DNA of 64,000 nt from Tilletia caries (GCA_032718865.1 JALUTQ010000032.1:930001-994000); one strand, 5' to 3'. Numbered from the stretch's first letter, positions 23,130 through 35,401 are shown. Notes: generated from the letters alone by a model not told the origin. Translations and numbers: made by a program.

Positions 23130-23669
23130 CTACCTAGGCGTAGTACTGATCGGGTTGGGGAAGTCGTCACTCTCATGCTCCGGGTCGACAACATGCCCAT
23201 CAGGCGTGAAGCGGAACGTCCAGACGTCCTCCGTTGTTTGCTTGCTCATCCGTTTCCGAGCGGCCATCTCAGCCCGTCGCTGGATCCAGGCCCGGTACTT
23301 CTCGTCCGGATCGAGGCCGCGGAGACTGAGGCAAGCCTTCCAGTCGTCTACCTTGTCCTCGCAGCTGGAGAAGCTGCCGTGACGGTAGATGGCATTAAGT
23401 TGCGGGAAGAGTGCTGTCAGAGGAGCGAAGAAGCAGGGCTAGAATGAGTACTGTTATCACTCTGGAGTAGTACCTCTGAGCTGCATTGACTTACCGAAGC
23501 ACGAAAGACAGCGGTCGAACAGGGTGGTGCAAGACGGCATCTCATCCTTGGACATGGCCGCCGACTGGATGGCGAGCTCCTGCTTCAGAAGCCGCTCGAA
23601 GCGCTCGCGAGTAGACCGAGTCTCATCGCGTGCCGCAGCCGCCTGCGCTGCGGCATCTGAGGTGCTCAT
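23130..23669 (-). CDS. EMI1: EMI1-like twin CX9C protein (DUF3128)
   Basis: Exons 23495-23669 and 23130-23413 with an 81-base intron (GTAAGT..TGACAG); 152 residues. After a charged helical N-terminus comes SCTTLFDRCLSCF, in which the outer Cys are 10 apart (CX9C), then YRHGSFSSCEDKVDDWKACL with a second CX9C. This pattern and the YR-G-S-x-S-C core are those of the EMI1/DUF3128 family, whose yeast member is mitochondrial and was named for early meiotic induction. Oxidative folding in the intermembrane space by Mia40 is expected for the twin CX9C fold. It is divergently arranged with MMS22. Confidence 0.85.
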
Positions 23670-23955
23670 CTTTGGGGAGAGAGCAAGTTGTGTATGTAGG
23701 TGGTGGGCAGGAAGAAGGCGGCAGGAAGTCGAAGTCTTGGAGCGCACCACAAAGGAGGAAAAATGTTTCGAGAGCCGAGAAGGAAACGAGAAGCCGAGGC
23801 ACGTGATTTGAAACTCCGCTCGTGACCGACATCCGGAAACGCGTCGCGCTCAACGCGTCTCGAGCCCGGCGCGTGTCTGCCAAAAGGTGTTGGATCGCGA
23901 AGAGCAACACCTGTGACAGGACTGTCAGCACCCGCCATACAGACCAGCCAGAGTC
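23670..23955. promoter_or_regulatory. Bidirectional promoter region EMI1/MMS22
   Basis: 286 bases separate the two divergent start codons, so both core promoters must lie here or overlap the 5' ends. No TATA box stands out. Confidence 0.6.
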
Positions 23956-26900
23956 ATGAGCCGGGAAGCGAAGTCCTACGCCTTCGCTGGACGGAGCGAC
24001 GAGGTCGTCGCCACCTCGGACCAGGAGGACTTCGACGAGGTCGATGACTTCGATGTCAACGATGACCTTTTCCGGTGGAACGCGTCAGGCAGCACGAGCA
24101 TTGGCGGTCGCGTGCGCGATGCGGAGCACGTCGGGAACGAGACGCAGGAGGAAGCGCTACCCAGGGCGCAGTATCATACCGAACGCGTTCTCTCAATTGC
24201 GGCCGTGAACGATGGACCCGAGGCAGCTGGGCCTGAATCACAACCGGCGGCGGCGGCGGAGGAGGAGGAGCAGGGAGAACAGTCGGAGCCACTCAAGTTG
24301 GAAACGCAGGGCGAATCAATAGCACCCAGCAGTCCAGCCTCTACCATACCTTTTCCCTCCAGCCCGCCGCCCGCTCATTCTGCGCCGCCCTCAAACCGGT
24401 CTGATGCCGGTGTCGATTCGGACGATGACATCGACATGCTCAGCACACGGCGGCGGCGGCGCGTCTTTGAGGAGACCCAGGAAATCGAGGCGTCTCCTGA
24501 ACCGGGGCGACCGTTTACGCCGACTCGTCAGATGCGCGCAGGATCTTTGCCGCCCGTCTGGCCGTCCCCAGAGCCTGCTGATCTTGAACCAGAAAACGTT
24601 GCGCCGGTACACGCGGGGGAAATGGACCTAGAACTGGCAGGGCCTGCAACAGTATCAGAGAATCCACATGAGGTGAGTATCACCGTCGCATACTTGCTCA
24701 AGCTGTTGCTGACAAAATCTTCCAATTTCCAGCCTCCTGACCTTCAGGTCAAGGCTGCTGCCACGGAGCCTCCCTTGCCTCGGAGGAGTTCGGCTCATGC
24801 TGCGCTTGCGCCAGAACGCTCGAACGTCGAGCGAAGTCAAGATGCGCTGGACGAAGGAAACTCTGAACAAGCGCCAGAGGTTGAACGCTTGGCACAGGTA
24901 GTCGAGCAGGGCGACGGCCAAGTGGACGCGGACGAAGGCAATTCTTACAATTCGGCAGAAATTGAGCGCTTTGCGCAAGTAGTCGAGCATGGCGACGTAC
25001 AAGTGGACGTGTTGCCCTCTGCGGATGCGGTACCTGAAGCCGAAGCCGACCCAATTGGCGGCGCGCCACTATCGCAACGAGCGGTACTTGGAGCCGAGGC
25101 CGACCCAATTGGTGGCGCGTCAGTATCACAACGAAGGAATTCTGCTGAACCACAAGATCTCGAACATGCCGGCTTGAACGTTCCATCACCTCTGCCAGAT
25201 ATTGCATCCTTCCAGACCACAGCCGCGTCGCAGTCTCGACCTTCACCCGAACCGGTCCAACAATTCGATGCTGACCCAACTGATGCATTCCTCGTAGCCC
25301 GGGGAGACTCTCCAGAGATTCTGATACCCGCCCGGCCAACCTTCTCGCGGTCATTCAGCCAAATGTCTACAACGTCCAGTTCTCTTTCCGACGCACCGGA
25401 ATCCCTACACCCACCTGTCAGAACGGAACCAGGTCCGTCTTTACAAAGGAACGGAGCAGCTGGCGCACCGCCCTCGCCACGGACGGCGGCAGCACTCGAA
25501 GAGGCTCGACGAGAGCACCAGGCACAGCAAAGCCGTTCCTTACGCAACCGCAATCCGTCACAACTCAACCCGTACCAGATCGAGGCCCAACGATACGCTG
25601 CCGCCCTGCTTCGAAACGACTGGGAGGACGCATTGGTGGGCCAGCGGTCGGTGCGGGCTCAAGAGATGCGACGCTTGGCTGACGAGGATCGAGCAGCGAA
25701 GAAATCTCGATCGAAGGACGCGATAGACGGCGGAGATTCCGATAACGAGAGCCCGGACTGGCTGATTGACGACATGGCTTACAGCGACGACAGTGCCTAC
25801 ACCGAAGTTTCGGACGGCCACGGTGGGAAGAAGCGACAGAGTCGGCCGAGGCGTATGTCGGTGGAGAGTTTAGACAAGGAGAATATGTCGCCAACCAAAC
25901 GGAAGTTTGCAAAGGAACGAAAGGAACGGAAGGAAGCGTCGGATAAGAGGCGGCAGGAGAAGATGCCAGCCATCGAGCGTCCACCGCCGGCGACCGTTCA
26001 TCACCCGGGGATCAAACGTGCTCGTCCCGTTGCGCCGCCAATACGAGCTCGTTCTCCTCCACGACGTCCCACCGAAGATCTCTCGTATCTGTTGCCCCGG
26101 AGTGACGATGAGGTGGACTTTGGCTCCAACGACATGCTGAACCAGAGGGATTTGCCTGCCTTCATGCGCGGTCGGCGAAGAGATGGCAATGGGTCAGACA
26201 GCGACTCATCATCAGCACCGGTGCTGACGGGAATCAAACGCAAACGTATCATTGCGGCCGACGATGACGATAGTTCGAACTCGCTCACCTCGGACAACGA
26301 CCTTGGCGCAACGTCTGGAATACAACCGACCGGCCTGTTCGACGACTTTTCAGTTGATGAAGCACGTATGGAAGCCATGCGACGAGGCGGCTCCTCGCAC
26401 GCTCAAAAGAAGAAGACGCAAGGTCGCAACAACGACAACGACGAAAGCGACAGTGACTCTGGGTATCGTCATCTGTTCAAGGATCTGCGCAGGATGATGC
26501 CCTTCCATATGGCGAAGAAGTACATCCAGGACGTCAAGAACATGCGCAAGGGCAAGGCCTATCACTCCGACGGGCATGTCTCAAGTACGCCCGAACCCAG
26601 CAGCGGGGATGAAGCTGGACGAGCGTCCTCTGGCGTCGATCGGAATCAACGTTCGACTCCGGCAACCAGTCCGCTGCCCGAGTCTGAGGAGGTTCGACCA
26701 GGGGAGGCTAGGAAGCGGACTGGGCCACGTAACGACCAGAGCCCTAGTTCCTCTCGATTTGCATTAGTCGGCGACCCCGACGCCTCGTCCTCGGATGAGC
26801 ACTCTGTGATCTCGGTCAGCAGTAACTCGTCCGTGGGGCGTGGTCGGCGGGCAGGACCTCGTGACAGCGACACCGACGTTTCGGATCGAGACAACAGTTG

Positions 26901-29900
26901 GTGGACTCGTCCGAACGCTGGGAAATCATTTCGACCGCGAAAACCGAAGGATTCGATCGACTTGTTGCTCTCCCGAGCCGGAGGGCAGAAGAAGGCGAAA
27001 CGGAAGCGGGCTGGTGCTGTTCAGCGAGGTCATGGAACCATGCGCCAGAGCAGATTGGACAGTACGAACATTCGGCGAATGCCTGCAGGCTTTGGCAAGG
27101 TCGCTCCAGACAATCGGGGAGGCAACAGACCTCAACAAGGCCCGTCGAAGTCACACAAGCGTTTTCGCCAGTCAAGGCTCGATGTTGTTCGGGAACAACG
27201 ACCTGCGATAGACCTTCTTGACGACGACACGCTCTTCGAGTTCGATATGCCCGCCCAGCGAGATGACGAGTTTGCTTTCCTGAGCCCGGCCAAAGATGCG
27301 GAGGTATCGAGTGACGGACGAGATGCTCCAGCTGCTGGAGTTTCGACGTCAGATGCGCTACCACCTTTGCATGCTCCCTCCATGCCTGGACCGCTGCATG
27401 ATTACATGCAACGACCCGTCGGTCCGCTGACACCTGCGACCACAGCGGCAGGCTCGTTTGCCTCCGTTGAGCTGGACAGACGCAATGTCCCGCAACCTAT
27501 CCGAATCATTCCGCCGGGGCTCGATCAAAGCAATATGGACAGTCGACGCTTTGCTGACTCTGCTGGCAGTCACGTCACACCTGCTCGGGTTCAGGCTTCA
27601 GGGTCTTCGGGCCCAATCGAAGGTGTCATGTCCTCTCCTGCCATTCAGCAGCAACAGCACATGGACGCGGAGACCTGGGCCAGCTATCGTCGTCTTCGGG
27701 TCGACTTTGGCATTCGACCTTTGCCGTTTGGCCTTACTTTTGCTGCCTCTAGCTATCTGGGCCGAGGTCGGCTAGCCAAAGTTCTTCAGGTATCAGAATC
27801 GGAGCCATCAGCTCAGGCTCAAGAAGGTCAAAATTCGACTCTGCCCCAGAGTGTCTTCGCCATGGGAATGGAGCTGAGGCTTGATGCCAATGTCGATGAT
27901 TTCATGGAGCTCCTGCCCTCGCTTTTCGATGCAATGTGCGTTGCGATCCTTCCGGAGGCTGGTGATGCAGCCACCTCATCGCTCGGCCTACGTTCCTCGG
28001 TGGAAGCGTCACTGTCGTTCATTGGGCAATACCTCACGGAATCTTCCCAAACCGTAAACGGCGAGCAGTTCGGGGGCCTCTTCCAAGCCGTCAAGACGCA
28101 TCTCTATCGAATCTGCGATCGTTTACAAGTCATGTCGAAGCTCGGCTCGGATGCTCATGCTACCGCCTCCCTGGCTTTGCGATGGTTTGCAGTCGAATAT
28201 GCCTGGCGCGCGTTGGTCCAGCGGAGCAATACTCCAGAAGGCGCGTTCTCACAAGCCGACTATGCAGCGGAGCTGTCCATTGCCGCACAACACTTGATGC
28301 TCTACCTTTGCAAGCATGGGCTTCACCGGACGTTCGGAACCATCCGGGGAGCACTGTCAACGACCAACGAAGGTCACGTCCTCGCAGACCTTTCCGCGGA
28401 GCTTTGGATCTGCCTGATTCATTTACTCCGCCGTGTGGGCGCAGTCGCACCGGAAGCCGAGCGACTCTGCTCGTTCTGGTCCGTCTTTGAAGCTACCAAT
28501 AAGGTGCTGGTACAGAGGGGCGTGGGACGTCATCGTTTCGGCGCAAGTGAACGAACTTGGTACAGCATCTTCGTCATCTGTGCCCTCTCACAATTCGGTC
28601 CGGCGGGTGGGATGACTGGCGAAACTCCGGCTTTGACGCAGCACTGGCCACTCGTCACGTTTGCGCTCTCCCTGATTCGCTTTCGGTTCGATGAGAAGAC
28701 GGAGAAGACGATGTCGAGCACCTCGGTCCAAAGAAGGGACGCCTACATTCGAGTCGTCCTGCAACGGTGCCTTACCCTGGCGACAAAGTGGGGTTGGCGA
28801 TTGGACAATGCCGACATTACGATGTCGAAACTTTTCGACATCTTCAACAGTCACAAGCTCTGCAATCTTCCTTCGGAAATCGAGAGAACGCACGACTATC
28901 CTGCGTTCTTGTGCAAGTACGACGAAAGTTGTCTGAAGGATCTGACGCCCGAGGATCTCGGCGAAGGACACGGAAGCGGGCGTCCGCTTGTCTTCCATGT
29001 CTTCGTCAAGCTGCTGGCCAGAGCTGCATACGACTTGCGGGCAGCCGCTGCGAACGCTGCCGAAGCAGAACGCAAAGTGTCGAGGCTATTCTCACGGATG
29101 TCTCCAGTGAGAACGATGCCTTTCACCAAGACGTCACCTCCGACATCGCTCGAGCGATCGATTCTGTTCAATCACTACACGATGGTGCTGTTGTACCTCC
29201 TCTTTGTTCCCAGTGCAGCCAGCCAACGACTCCGACAGATACGGAGTTTCCTGCCATTCCCTGGAGCAGACATTGCGTCGCAGATGACATGTATCCGAGC
29301 GATGCTCTACATTGGCGTCCTGTTCCGCCATCACGACCTGCCCCTTCAGCCAGTAACCACATGGTTCTCTGAAGCCCTACCAATGCTGGTGCAGCAGCAT
29401 GAGGCCTTGGAACGACAACGGCTGAGTGGCAGCAAGACAGGACCTTACAAAGACTGGACGGCAACGGCGATCTATCGCGAGTTACGTTCCACTTCAACAT
29501 TGCTGATCGCGGCACTGCGTGCTATTCAGCACGTCCTCAAACATCCTTCACTTAATGCCGCTGACAGTGCCGGGCCGCTTGGCTTTCCTGATCTGCAATT
29601 GCTACAAGCTGGTGAGTGTTCGTGATGGCTGCAGCGAATGATGTTCAGGTTTTGACGTCTTCTTCGCCTCAAACAGACTGGATCAAGACGGTACTTGAGG
29701 GTCAAGTCGCCATCGATCCGGCGATTGGACGTGAAGCGATGAACACAATTCAAGAGTTCTTGAAGCAACGCAACCAAGTCATTGCTGCGAGTCAGTCACC
29801 GAAAGCTCGGTCGGCTCCTGCGGCCCATGGCGGCGAGCCTAACGAGGAAAGTCAGGACAGCTTTGCGGGCATGTTTGACGACGACGACATGCTGATGGAT

Positions 29901-31052
29901 GACCCTTTGCTGGCAAGCATGCTAGGCGAGGTTTCGTCGGGTGCTGGACCAAGTGCGGCTCAAACCACCTTGAACGCAAAGGACGCCGACTTCGCGGTGC
30001 TGATCAAGGGGACGATCTCCCCTGCGTTGTTTCGACTACTCTCGAACGTTTATCACCCTGACCGAGCTAAAGCGGGCAAGCGCATCTCGCTCTCTTTCGA
30101 TAATCGCTTGTCGCTGTCGTTCTTGGGACGACCGCTCCGAGAGCAACGAATGCTCCTGGAACAGCAGCGCAACCGGCAGCGGTATGTCGAGCTCATTGTT
30201 GACTGCTGGGCCGGTTGTGCGGACGTGCTCGTCCGCAACGGGCTGCGCGACTGGGACAAATACTTCTCTGCCTTCGGAGACGAGTCATGGAAACGCATCA
30301 GTGACCCGATCGGACGACGAGACGTTGGACTTCGGTTTCTCAACACCGCCTTACTGCGAGACCCGGCAGCCTACGAGATGTACGAGGCCGAATTCGTCTC
30401 GATGTGGTACCAAGCCACAGTGTCAAGGCTCCTGTCCATCCAGGACAAATTCACGAAGACAGTGCTGGAAACCGATGGGGACGGTCCCTTTTTCCGTAAC
30501 ATGCCGTGGGCGAGAGATCCAGAAACCGACGCCGTCTCAAGGCTGAGGGACACGGACTTTGTCAAGCACCGCCTTGCTGCTCTTCTACAAGGCTTCGACA
30601 ACATGAGTCAAGAGTTTGCTCGTCCCGCTGCAGCCGGCTCCAACACCCATCGCAAACCGATGATCTTCGCGTGCATGAGTGCCACGGTGGCTGCGATGCG
30701 GCAAAACGTCGAGGACACGCCGGTCAATCACCCCGATCGGCAAGAGTACCTGCGATTTTGCCTGAAGGTGGTGAAGGGCATGAAGGAGCGCCTCGGACCG
30801 GGCATCTTGCGCGGAGCGGGGGCGGAGATCAACGCATTTGAGACGAACTTGCTCTCCCTTGGTGCAAAGCTCCTCTCTACGGCCGAAGAAGCGGCAGCAA
30901 GAAAGGCTCAGGAGGTGGATGCAGCGCTAAGTGCTGGGCCGGCCCCTACGCAACCGGAAGGACGACAGAACGAGAACGAGCATGGCCCTGGGACGATCCT
31001 ACCAGCAGTGGAAGCAGGCCCACAACAATCAGCAACCACAAATTGTACATAA
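23956..31052 (+). CDS. MMS22: Mms22/Mus7-like replication-repair scaffold
   Basis: Exons 23956-24672, 24733-29611 and 29677-31052; the first intron is 60 bases and in frame, the second 65. Joined length 2,323 residues. Residues 1 to about 1150 are acidic, Ser/Pro-rich and probably disordered, with nuclear-localisation-like KRK clusters and imperfect internal repeats. From about residue 1220 the sequence is helical and ordered; the last 400 residues (DWDKYFSAFGDESWKRISD, RDVGLRFLNTALL, YEAEFVSMWYQATVSRLLSI) fit the Mus7/MMS22 family. In yeasts this protein works with Rtt101-Rtt107 or Ctf4 in replication-coupled repair of damaged forks. The S. pombe protein is of similar size. Assignment is from pattern, not from a search. 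Confidence 0.75.
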
Positions 31053-31322
31053 AATTTTACCACCTATGTACATAACACTCTTCATCTTCACAATCCTTGC
31101 AACGTTCTCATGTTCCTGGCACTGCGCAATGATTTCTGGTGACAAGGGTATTGGCTCGTAGATAGGTCATCTGAATAGAAGAGAGGTAGGGAGAGACCAC
31201 TGGAGCGTCGGCAGTTGTGACAGTACTCGACGCTGCCAAAAAGGGGATCGAGGTCTCACCATGAGCGACAGAAGGCGGAACGACGGGGATGGGTCAAAGG
31301 CGATGTTCTGAGCGTATGTGCT
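31053..31322. other. Convergent 3' region
   Basis: AT-richer stretch shared by the 3' ends of MMS22 and the small secreted protein; no gene. Confidence 0.5.
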
Positions 31323-31577
31323 CTAAGCATCTGCGACCATGAGCGCACGCTTGGGCGGGTGACCGGTTCCTGAAGCACCTCCCTGCCCACCGTCGTGATT
31401 CCACCCACCACCGCCTTCCAGCGGCGGTCCGGGCGGCTGAAGACGAACAGGGTGGCGAGTCTCCAGGACATCTTCGACGAACGTGTTGGGCTTGTCCAGG
31501 GTAGTGAACGGCGCGGGCGCGGCGGAGACGGCCGCAATTCCGAGAAGGAGAAGGAGAACGAGGTTGATTGACTTCAT
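31323..31577 (-). CDS. Small secreted protein
   Basis: 84 residues, no intron. The first 20 residues are a clear signal peptide (MKSINL, Leu run, AAVSA with cleavage before APAP). The mature part is about 64 residues, Pro- and Gly-rich with a GGGGWNHDGGQGG centre and a PPKRALM near the end, in which KR would be a Kex2-type site. No Cys. Such proteins can be cell-wall peptides, Kex2-processed repeats or effectors; nothing decides between them. It sits convergent to MMS22. Confidence 0.55.
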   Translation of the reverse strand: MKSINLVLLLLLGIAAVSAAPAPFTTLDKPNTFVEDVLETRHPVRLQPPGPPLEGGGGWNHDGGQGGASGTGHPPKRALMVADA

Positions 31578-32301
31578 GAGTGTTGGGTTGGTAGTGTGAG
31601 GGATTGGATGACGGAGGTTGGAGAGAAGGGAAGGGAAGAAAAGTCAGAGGGGGTACGACCTCGACATCACCCTCCGGTGCCCAGAGCCTCCCCCTTGGTG
31701 CCGGTCACCTCATGTAACATTCCGACCTCCCCCTCGGCGACCGTCACTTCATGTAACATTCCAATCTCCCTCCAGACGGTGCAAGGCGCGTTTGCTTCGG
31801 GGCGGGGACGCTGGGCGTCCTGGCCCTCGGAGCCCTTGATGATGATTTGGGGTTGTTCCGATGGCCGTATGGGCGGTTAAAAAGTTTGGAACCGGTCCGA
31901 TCATCAGATGGGACAACCTTGGAAGGGAGTTTGCCGATGCTGCTTCTGCAAGTTCAGGAGAACAGAAACGACTGATGAGTGCAGAAGTCAGTGAGTCATC
32001 GGCAGAGAGAGAGCTGGAAAGATGCAAGAAGACTGATGTCAGGAAAGCAAAAGATGAAGGTCAGATGCCAAAACAAAAAAGCCAAGGTGGAAGAAAGAGG
32101 AGGCAAAAAAAAAGAGGAGACGCCCGTGTATGCAAAATCGTTTCCTGCTCGCAGTATTTAGTTTCCGGGAACACAGTGTGTTATATGAGTTGAACGGACC
32201 TGTTCACGTGCAAAATGGGTGAGATTGCGAGGTTTGCTCAGGAATGCTGCTGCATGTTGCTGAACCTGAGATGTGACTGGGTCGGGCCGGTGGCGAGCTC
32301 A
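31578..32301. other. Intergenic with short tandem repeat
   Basis: Contains two adjacent copies of a roughly 43-base word around CATGTAACATTCC (about 31703-31785), then an A-rich stretch. No gene seen. Confidence 0.5.
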
Positions 32302-32710
32302 TCACTTCCGCAGCAGGTCGCCAATGAAGCTGACGACGTGAGGCGAGAAGAAGAGGGCCGTTGCGAGGATGGCAGTGCTCTTGAGCGTCTCTCGAGCCTG
32401 AGAGGATGCAGAGATGAGTTAAAATGACTCGTCAACATCGTCTGCCTTCCTTCGTCAGAGCATCAAAGACATACCTGGAGCTGGGCAGCGGCGGCCTGCT
32501 GCTCGGTCGGTGGTGGGGGAGCTCCTGATTCGGACACGCCGTATTGCAATGGAGGGTCGCATTGGAAGGACAGAACGTTGCAAAGTCGGATCGCAAGTTG
32601 GTGAAGAAGCGCAAATCATGAAAAGGAGGCAATCGGTCAGATCTTTGAGCTACGGTCGTACGATCCCCATCAGAAAACCCCAAGATTCCCTGGTACGTAC
32701 CGAACATCAT
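32302..32710 (-). CDS. TOM5: Tom5, small subunit of the mitochondrial TOM complex
   Basis: Three exons: 32701-32710 (only ATGATGTTCG), 32475-32524 and 32302-32397; introns of 176 and 77 bases with GTACGT and GTATGT donors and CAG acceptors; total 51 residues. The start MMFG, the Pro-rich then Gln/Ala-rich cytosolic stretch, and the tail ARETLKSTAILATALFFSPH followed by a short basic end match yeast Tom5, which starts MFG and has a single C-terminal membrane helix with SP in the middle. It would sit in the outer membrane as part of the import pore. The call depends on the splice model; the tail exon alone is already Tom5-like. Confidence 0.78.
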
Positions 32711-33251
32711 GTTGTGCTGAAGAGACTTAGTAGAGAGGGAAGAGTTCGAGATGGATGTCAAGTCCAAGGATTCCAAGGGCAAGCTGATGGTGGATCCCTT
32801 CGCGAGTCGCGACAGGGAGTGGTCTCAGGGTCTGAAACGGGTCTTGCAGTTGTCGGCCGACAAGGTCCCCAAACCAACACTCACTCGCTCGAGACGGACG
32901 GCCCTCCTCCATGACCTCGACATTCGAACGCATCGCAAGCTGCTCCCAACCTCGGTCGCTCACGGCAAGAACCCTGCTACGACCCGCGTACGCCCAAGGC
33001 AAAGAAGATTGTCGTTGTCGCTATCAGCACTTGCTTTTCCAGGTCAGTGAGTCGGCGCGGAGAGTCCCAGTCGCCGCTCATCGCGCCTGGACCTCTGTTC
33101 CGCCACGTCGCGATGGCGGACCTCGCCGAGCAGCGGCTGGGTGGCGAGGCGGGGTCGGGCTGTAGAAGCTTGAAAGTAACACGTCCTGACGAAGTTTCTT
33201 CCCACTATGCCACTGTCCAATCCCGCGCTTCTGTTCTGCTAGTCGTTCATC
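32711..33251. promoter_or_regulatory. Divergent intergenic region TOM5/E2
   Basis: 541 bases between two divergent start codons. No element or ORF of note; presumed promoters of both genes. Confidence 0.5.
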
Positions 33252-34413
33252 ATGGTCTCAAACACCGCCAACATACTGCTGAAGCGGCAGCTCGACTTGC
33301 TCCGAAAGAGTGAGTTGGCGTGCTGCATCTTTGCCAAATAGTATGACGGACTGATCTTGTTTACTGTTTTGATTCTGTGCTTAGATCCCGTTGAGGGCTT
33401 CAGTGCTGGATTAAAAGACGAGAGTAACCTGTACGAGGTAAGCAAGGCGCTATAACTCTGCCGCGCTGCGCGCAATATCTGGAGCGCTGAACACATTCTT
33501 TGCGCTTCGCGCGGTGCAGTGGGAAATTATGATCATCGGTCCGAATGGTGAGCTCGAGCTGATGTTAGCATTATAGGCCCAAGACTCGAAAGCTCACATG
33601 CCGTTATGACATCATGCAGACACACTCTACGAGGGCGCCTTCTTGCGAGCCGAGCTTGTCTTCCCACCAGTAAGTTGCTGACGGCATGGTATTCGTCCCT
33701 TGATTCGGGGCTGACTTTCTGGTTCTGCAGGAGTACCCACTGCTGCCGCCGAAAATGAAGTTCCTGACCGAGATGTGGCACCCCAATGGTGAGCTATACT
33801 GGATCCGCGCTGTAAGACGTATGTGCTCATGCTCCTCTGCCAATTGCGTATCCAGTCTACAAGGACGGCGGTGTCTGCATCTCCATCTTGGTGGGTTCTC
33901 GCCATCACACTGTGCCTCAGGCCGTCTACATGCAGCGCTCCTAACGCATTTCTTCTTATATCCATCAGCATGCTCCCGGCCAGGACGAGTGGGGCTACGA
34001 GGATGCCAGCGAGCGGTGGCTACCTGTCCACACGGTAGAATCGATTGTGAGACCGGTCCGCACCGTCGTCAACGCGCATATAGCCATCATTCTGACCGGA
34101 ATCATGTATCTGTCCCACAGCTTATCTCGGTCATCAGCTTGCTTTCTTCCGACACGCCAAACACAGACTCTCCCGCCAACATCGATGCTGCAAAGCAAGT
34201 TCGAGGTGAGAGAGCAGGTCGTTTCATGCGCATAATTCAGGGCTGTTGACTGATGTGCTCGCCATCTCTCAATCTTCAGAGGACATCGTAGCATACCGGA
34301 AGAGAGTGAGTGCGATGCATGTGCCACCAGATGAGTCTCAAATGCTGACTTCCACTACTTTGCATCAGGTGCGACGACTGGTACGGCAATCAGCAGACGA
34401 GGGGTTCCTATGA
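33252..34413 (+). CDS. UBE2G1: Ubiquitin-conjugating enzyme E2, UBE2G1 type
   Basis: Ten exons: 33252-33309, 33385-33437, 33520-33547, 33620-33669, 33731-33788, 33856-33890, 33969-34046, 34121-34205, 34280-34305 and 34369-34413; all junctions are GT..AG and the frame closes at 171 residues. Seen: the HPN motif at 80-82, catalytic Cys90 in DGGVCISIL, the acidic-loop insert after it (HAPGQDEWGYEDASERW) that marks the G-type E2s (yeast Ubc7, human UBE2G1/G2), and a C-terminal DSPANIDAAKQVRED that is closer to UBE2G1 than to UBE2G2. These enzymes pass ubiquitin to substrates, often K48-linked and in ER-associated degradation. Nine introns in 516 coding bases is dense even here. Confidence 0.92.
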
Positions 34414-34968
34414 GCCTTGGATCTCCTGGTGAAGGGACCCTCTTTACTAGCTGTTTCGACCCAGAGGTGGCCTACATACGCGAGAGATACGCGCATCTCT
34501 CGCGCCCAGCATACATGCCCTTCTATCAAGGTATCCTTCGACTCCCCTCTCTCTCGCCTTCATCGTCCGTACTTCTCGCATCACCATTCCCCAAATCTCG
34601 ACCGTGCGCCACAACCCCGGACCCGCTCGCCTGTCACCATTCCTCAACATGACAATCCGATTCTTCAAACTCCTTCCCTTCACACGTCCAGAATTTGATA
34701 TCTGCTCCCGCTGTCAACGCACTCATGTACTCTATCACTTCCTCTCTCCCACCTCTCCCGCAATCTGCGAAACGTGAAGCTCGCATTCTGTTCTTCTGTG
34801 CATGTTGGTGTGCTGTGAGAGTGAGACGCGACGCGACGCGGTGTTGTGGAAAGTGCTGTTGTTGCTATGCGGCGGACTGCACGGCTCCTCATTGGCTGGC
34901 AGTCGGTGCCTGATTCATATGGAACTCACTCACCTCACTCACCCCCTCCCACTCAACCTCCCCAGCTA
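34414..34968. other. Intergenic downstream of E2 gene
   Basis: CT-rich plus strand, no gene seen. Confidence 0.5.
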
Positions 34969-35401
34969 CCTCTCAAAAAAACTAGGGTGCAACACCGTGT
35001 CGCGAAAATCGGCTGGGGGGGCCAGCCCCCCCAGACCCCCCAACCTAACTCTTCACTAAGTTACGTATCTCAACATATTCCCTAAGTTTTCTAACGGGTG
35101 CTCACGCACCCACTAACCCTAACTGTACTCGCTACGCGCTAACCCAGCGACCAAGTTCTCTAACCCAGCGACGGTGGGCAAAACAAGAAAAAAAAAGAAT
35201 GAATGAAAAGAGTGGGAATCGATCCGACGACCTGCGCAGATTTGACCTGCATATCAGACCGCTGAACTATAGTGGCGGTTTGATGATGACAACCTTTCTG
35301 CTCTGCCTTTATGATCACAAAGATTAGAGCTCGCGCGAAAGAAAGAAAGATCAATCAATGATCAAGATCTTGATCATCGTCACCCTAGTTTTTTTGAGAG
35401 G
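34969..35401. mobile_element. 433-base element with perfect 21-bp terminal inverted repeats
   Basis: Ends CCTCTCAAAAAAACTAGGGTG at 34969-34989 and its exact complement at 35381-35401. Inside are a GGGGGGCCAGCCCCCC foldback near 35023, CTAACCCTAAC near 35113, two CTAACCCAGCGAC words, and a tRNA-like stretch. No ORF of substance, so a non-autonomous MITE-like element. No target duplication is obvious next to the ends. Confidence 0.7.
35208..35282 (-). other. Degenerate tRNA-like sequence inside the MITE-like element
   Basis: On the minus strand CACTATAGTTCAGCGGTCTG resembles acceptor/D-arm sequence, TGCAG-GTCAAAT-CTGCG makes a perfect anticodon-type hairpin, and GGATCGATTCC resembles a B box with one change. 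The acceptor ends do not pair and the T stem has a mismatch, so it is a tRNA fossil or tRNA-derived promoter rather than a working gene. Confidence 0.4.

Noticed and set aside
35208..35282. Functional tRNA gene on the minus strand
   Set aside because: Acceptor stem does not pair and the T stem has a mismatch; kept only as a tRNA-like fossil.
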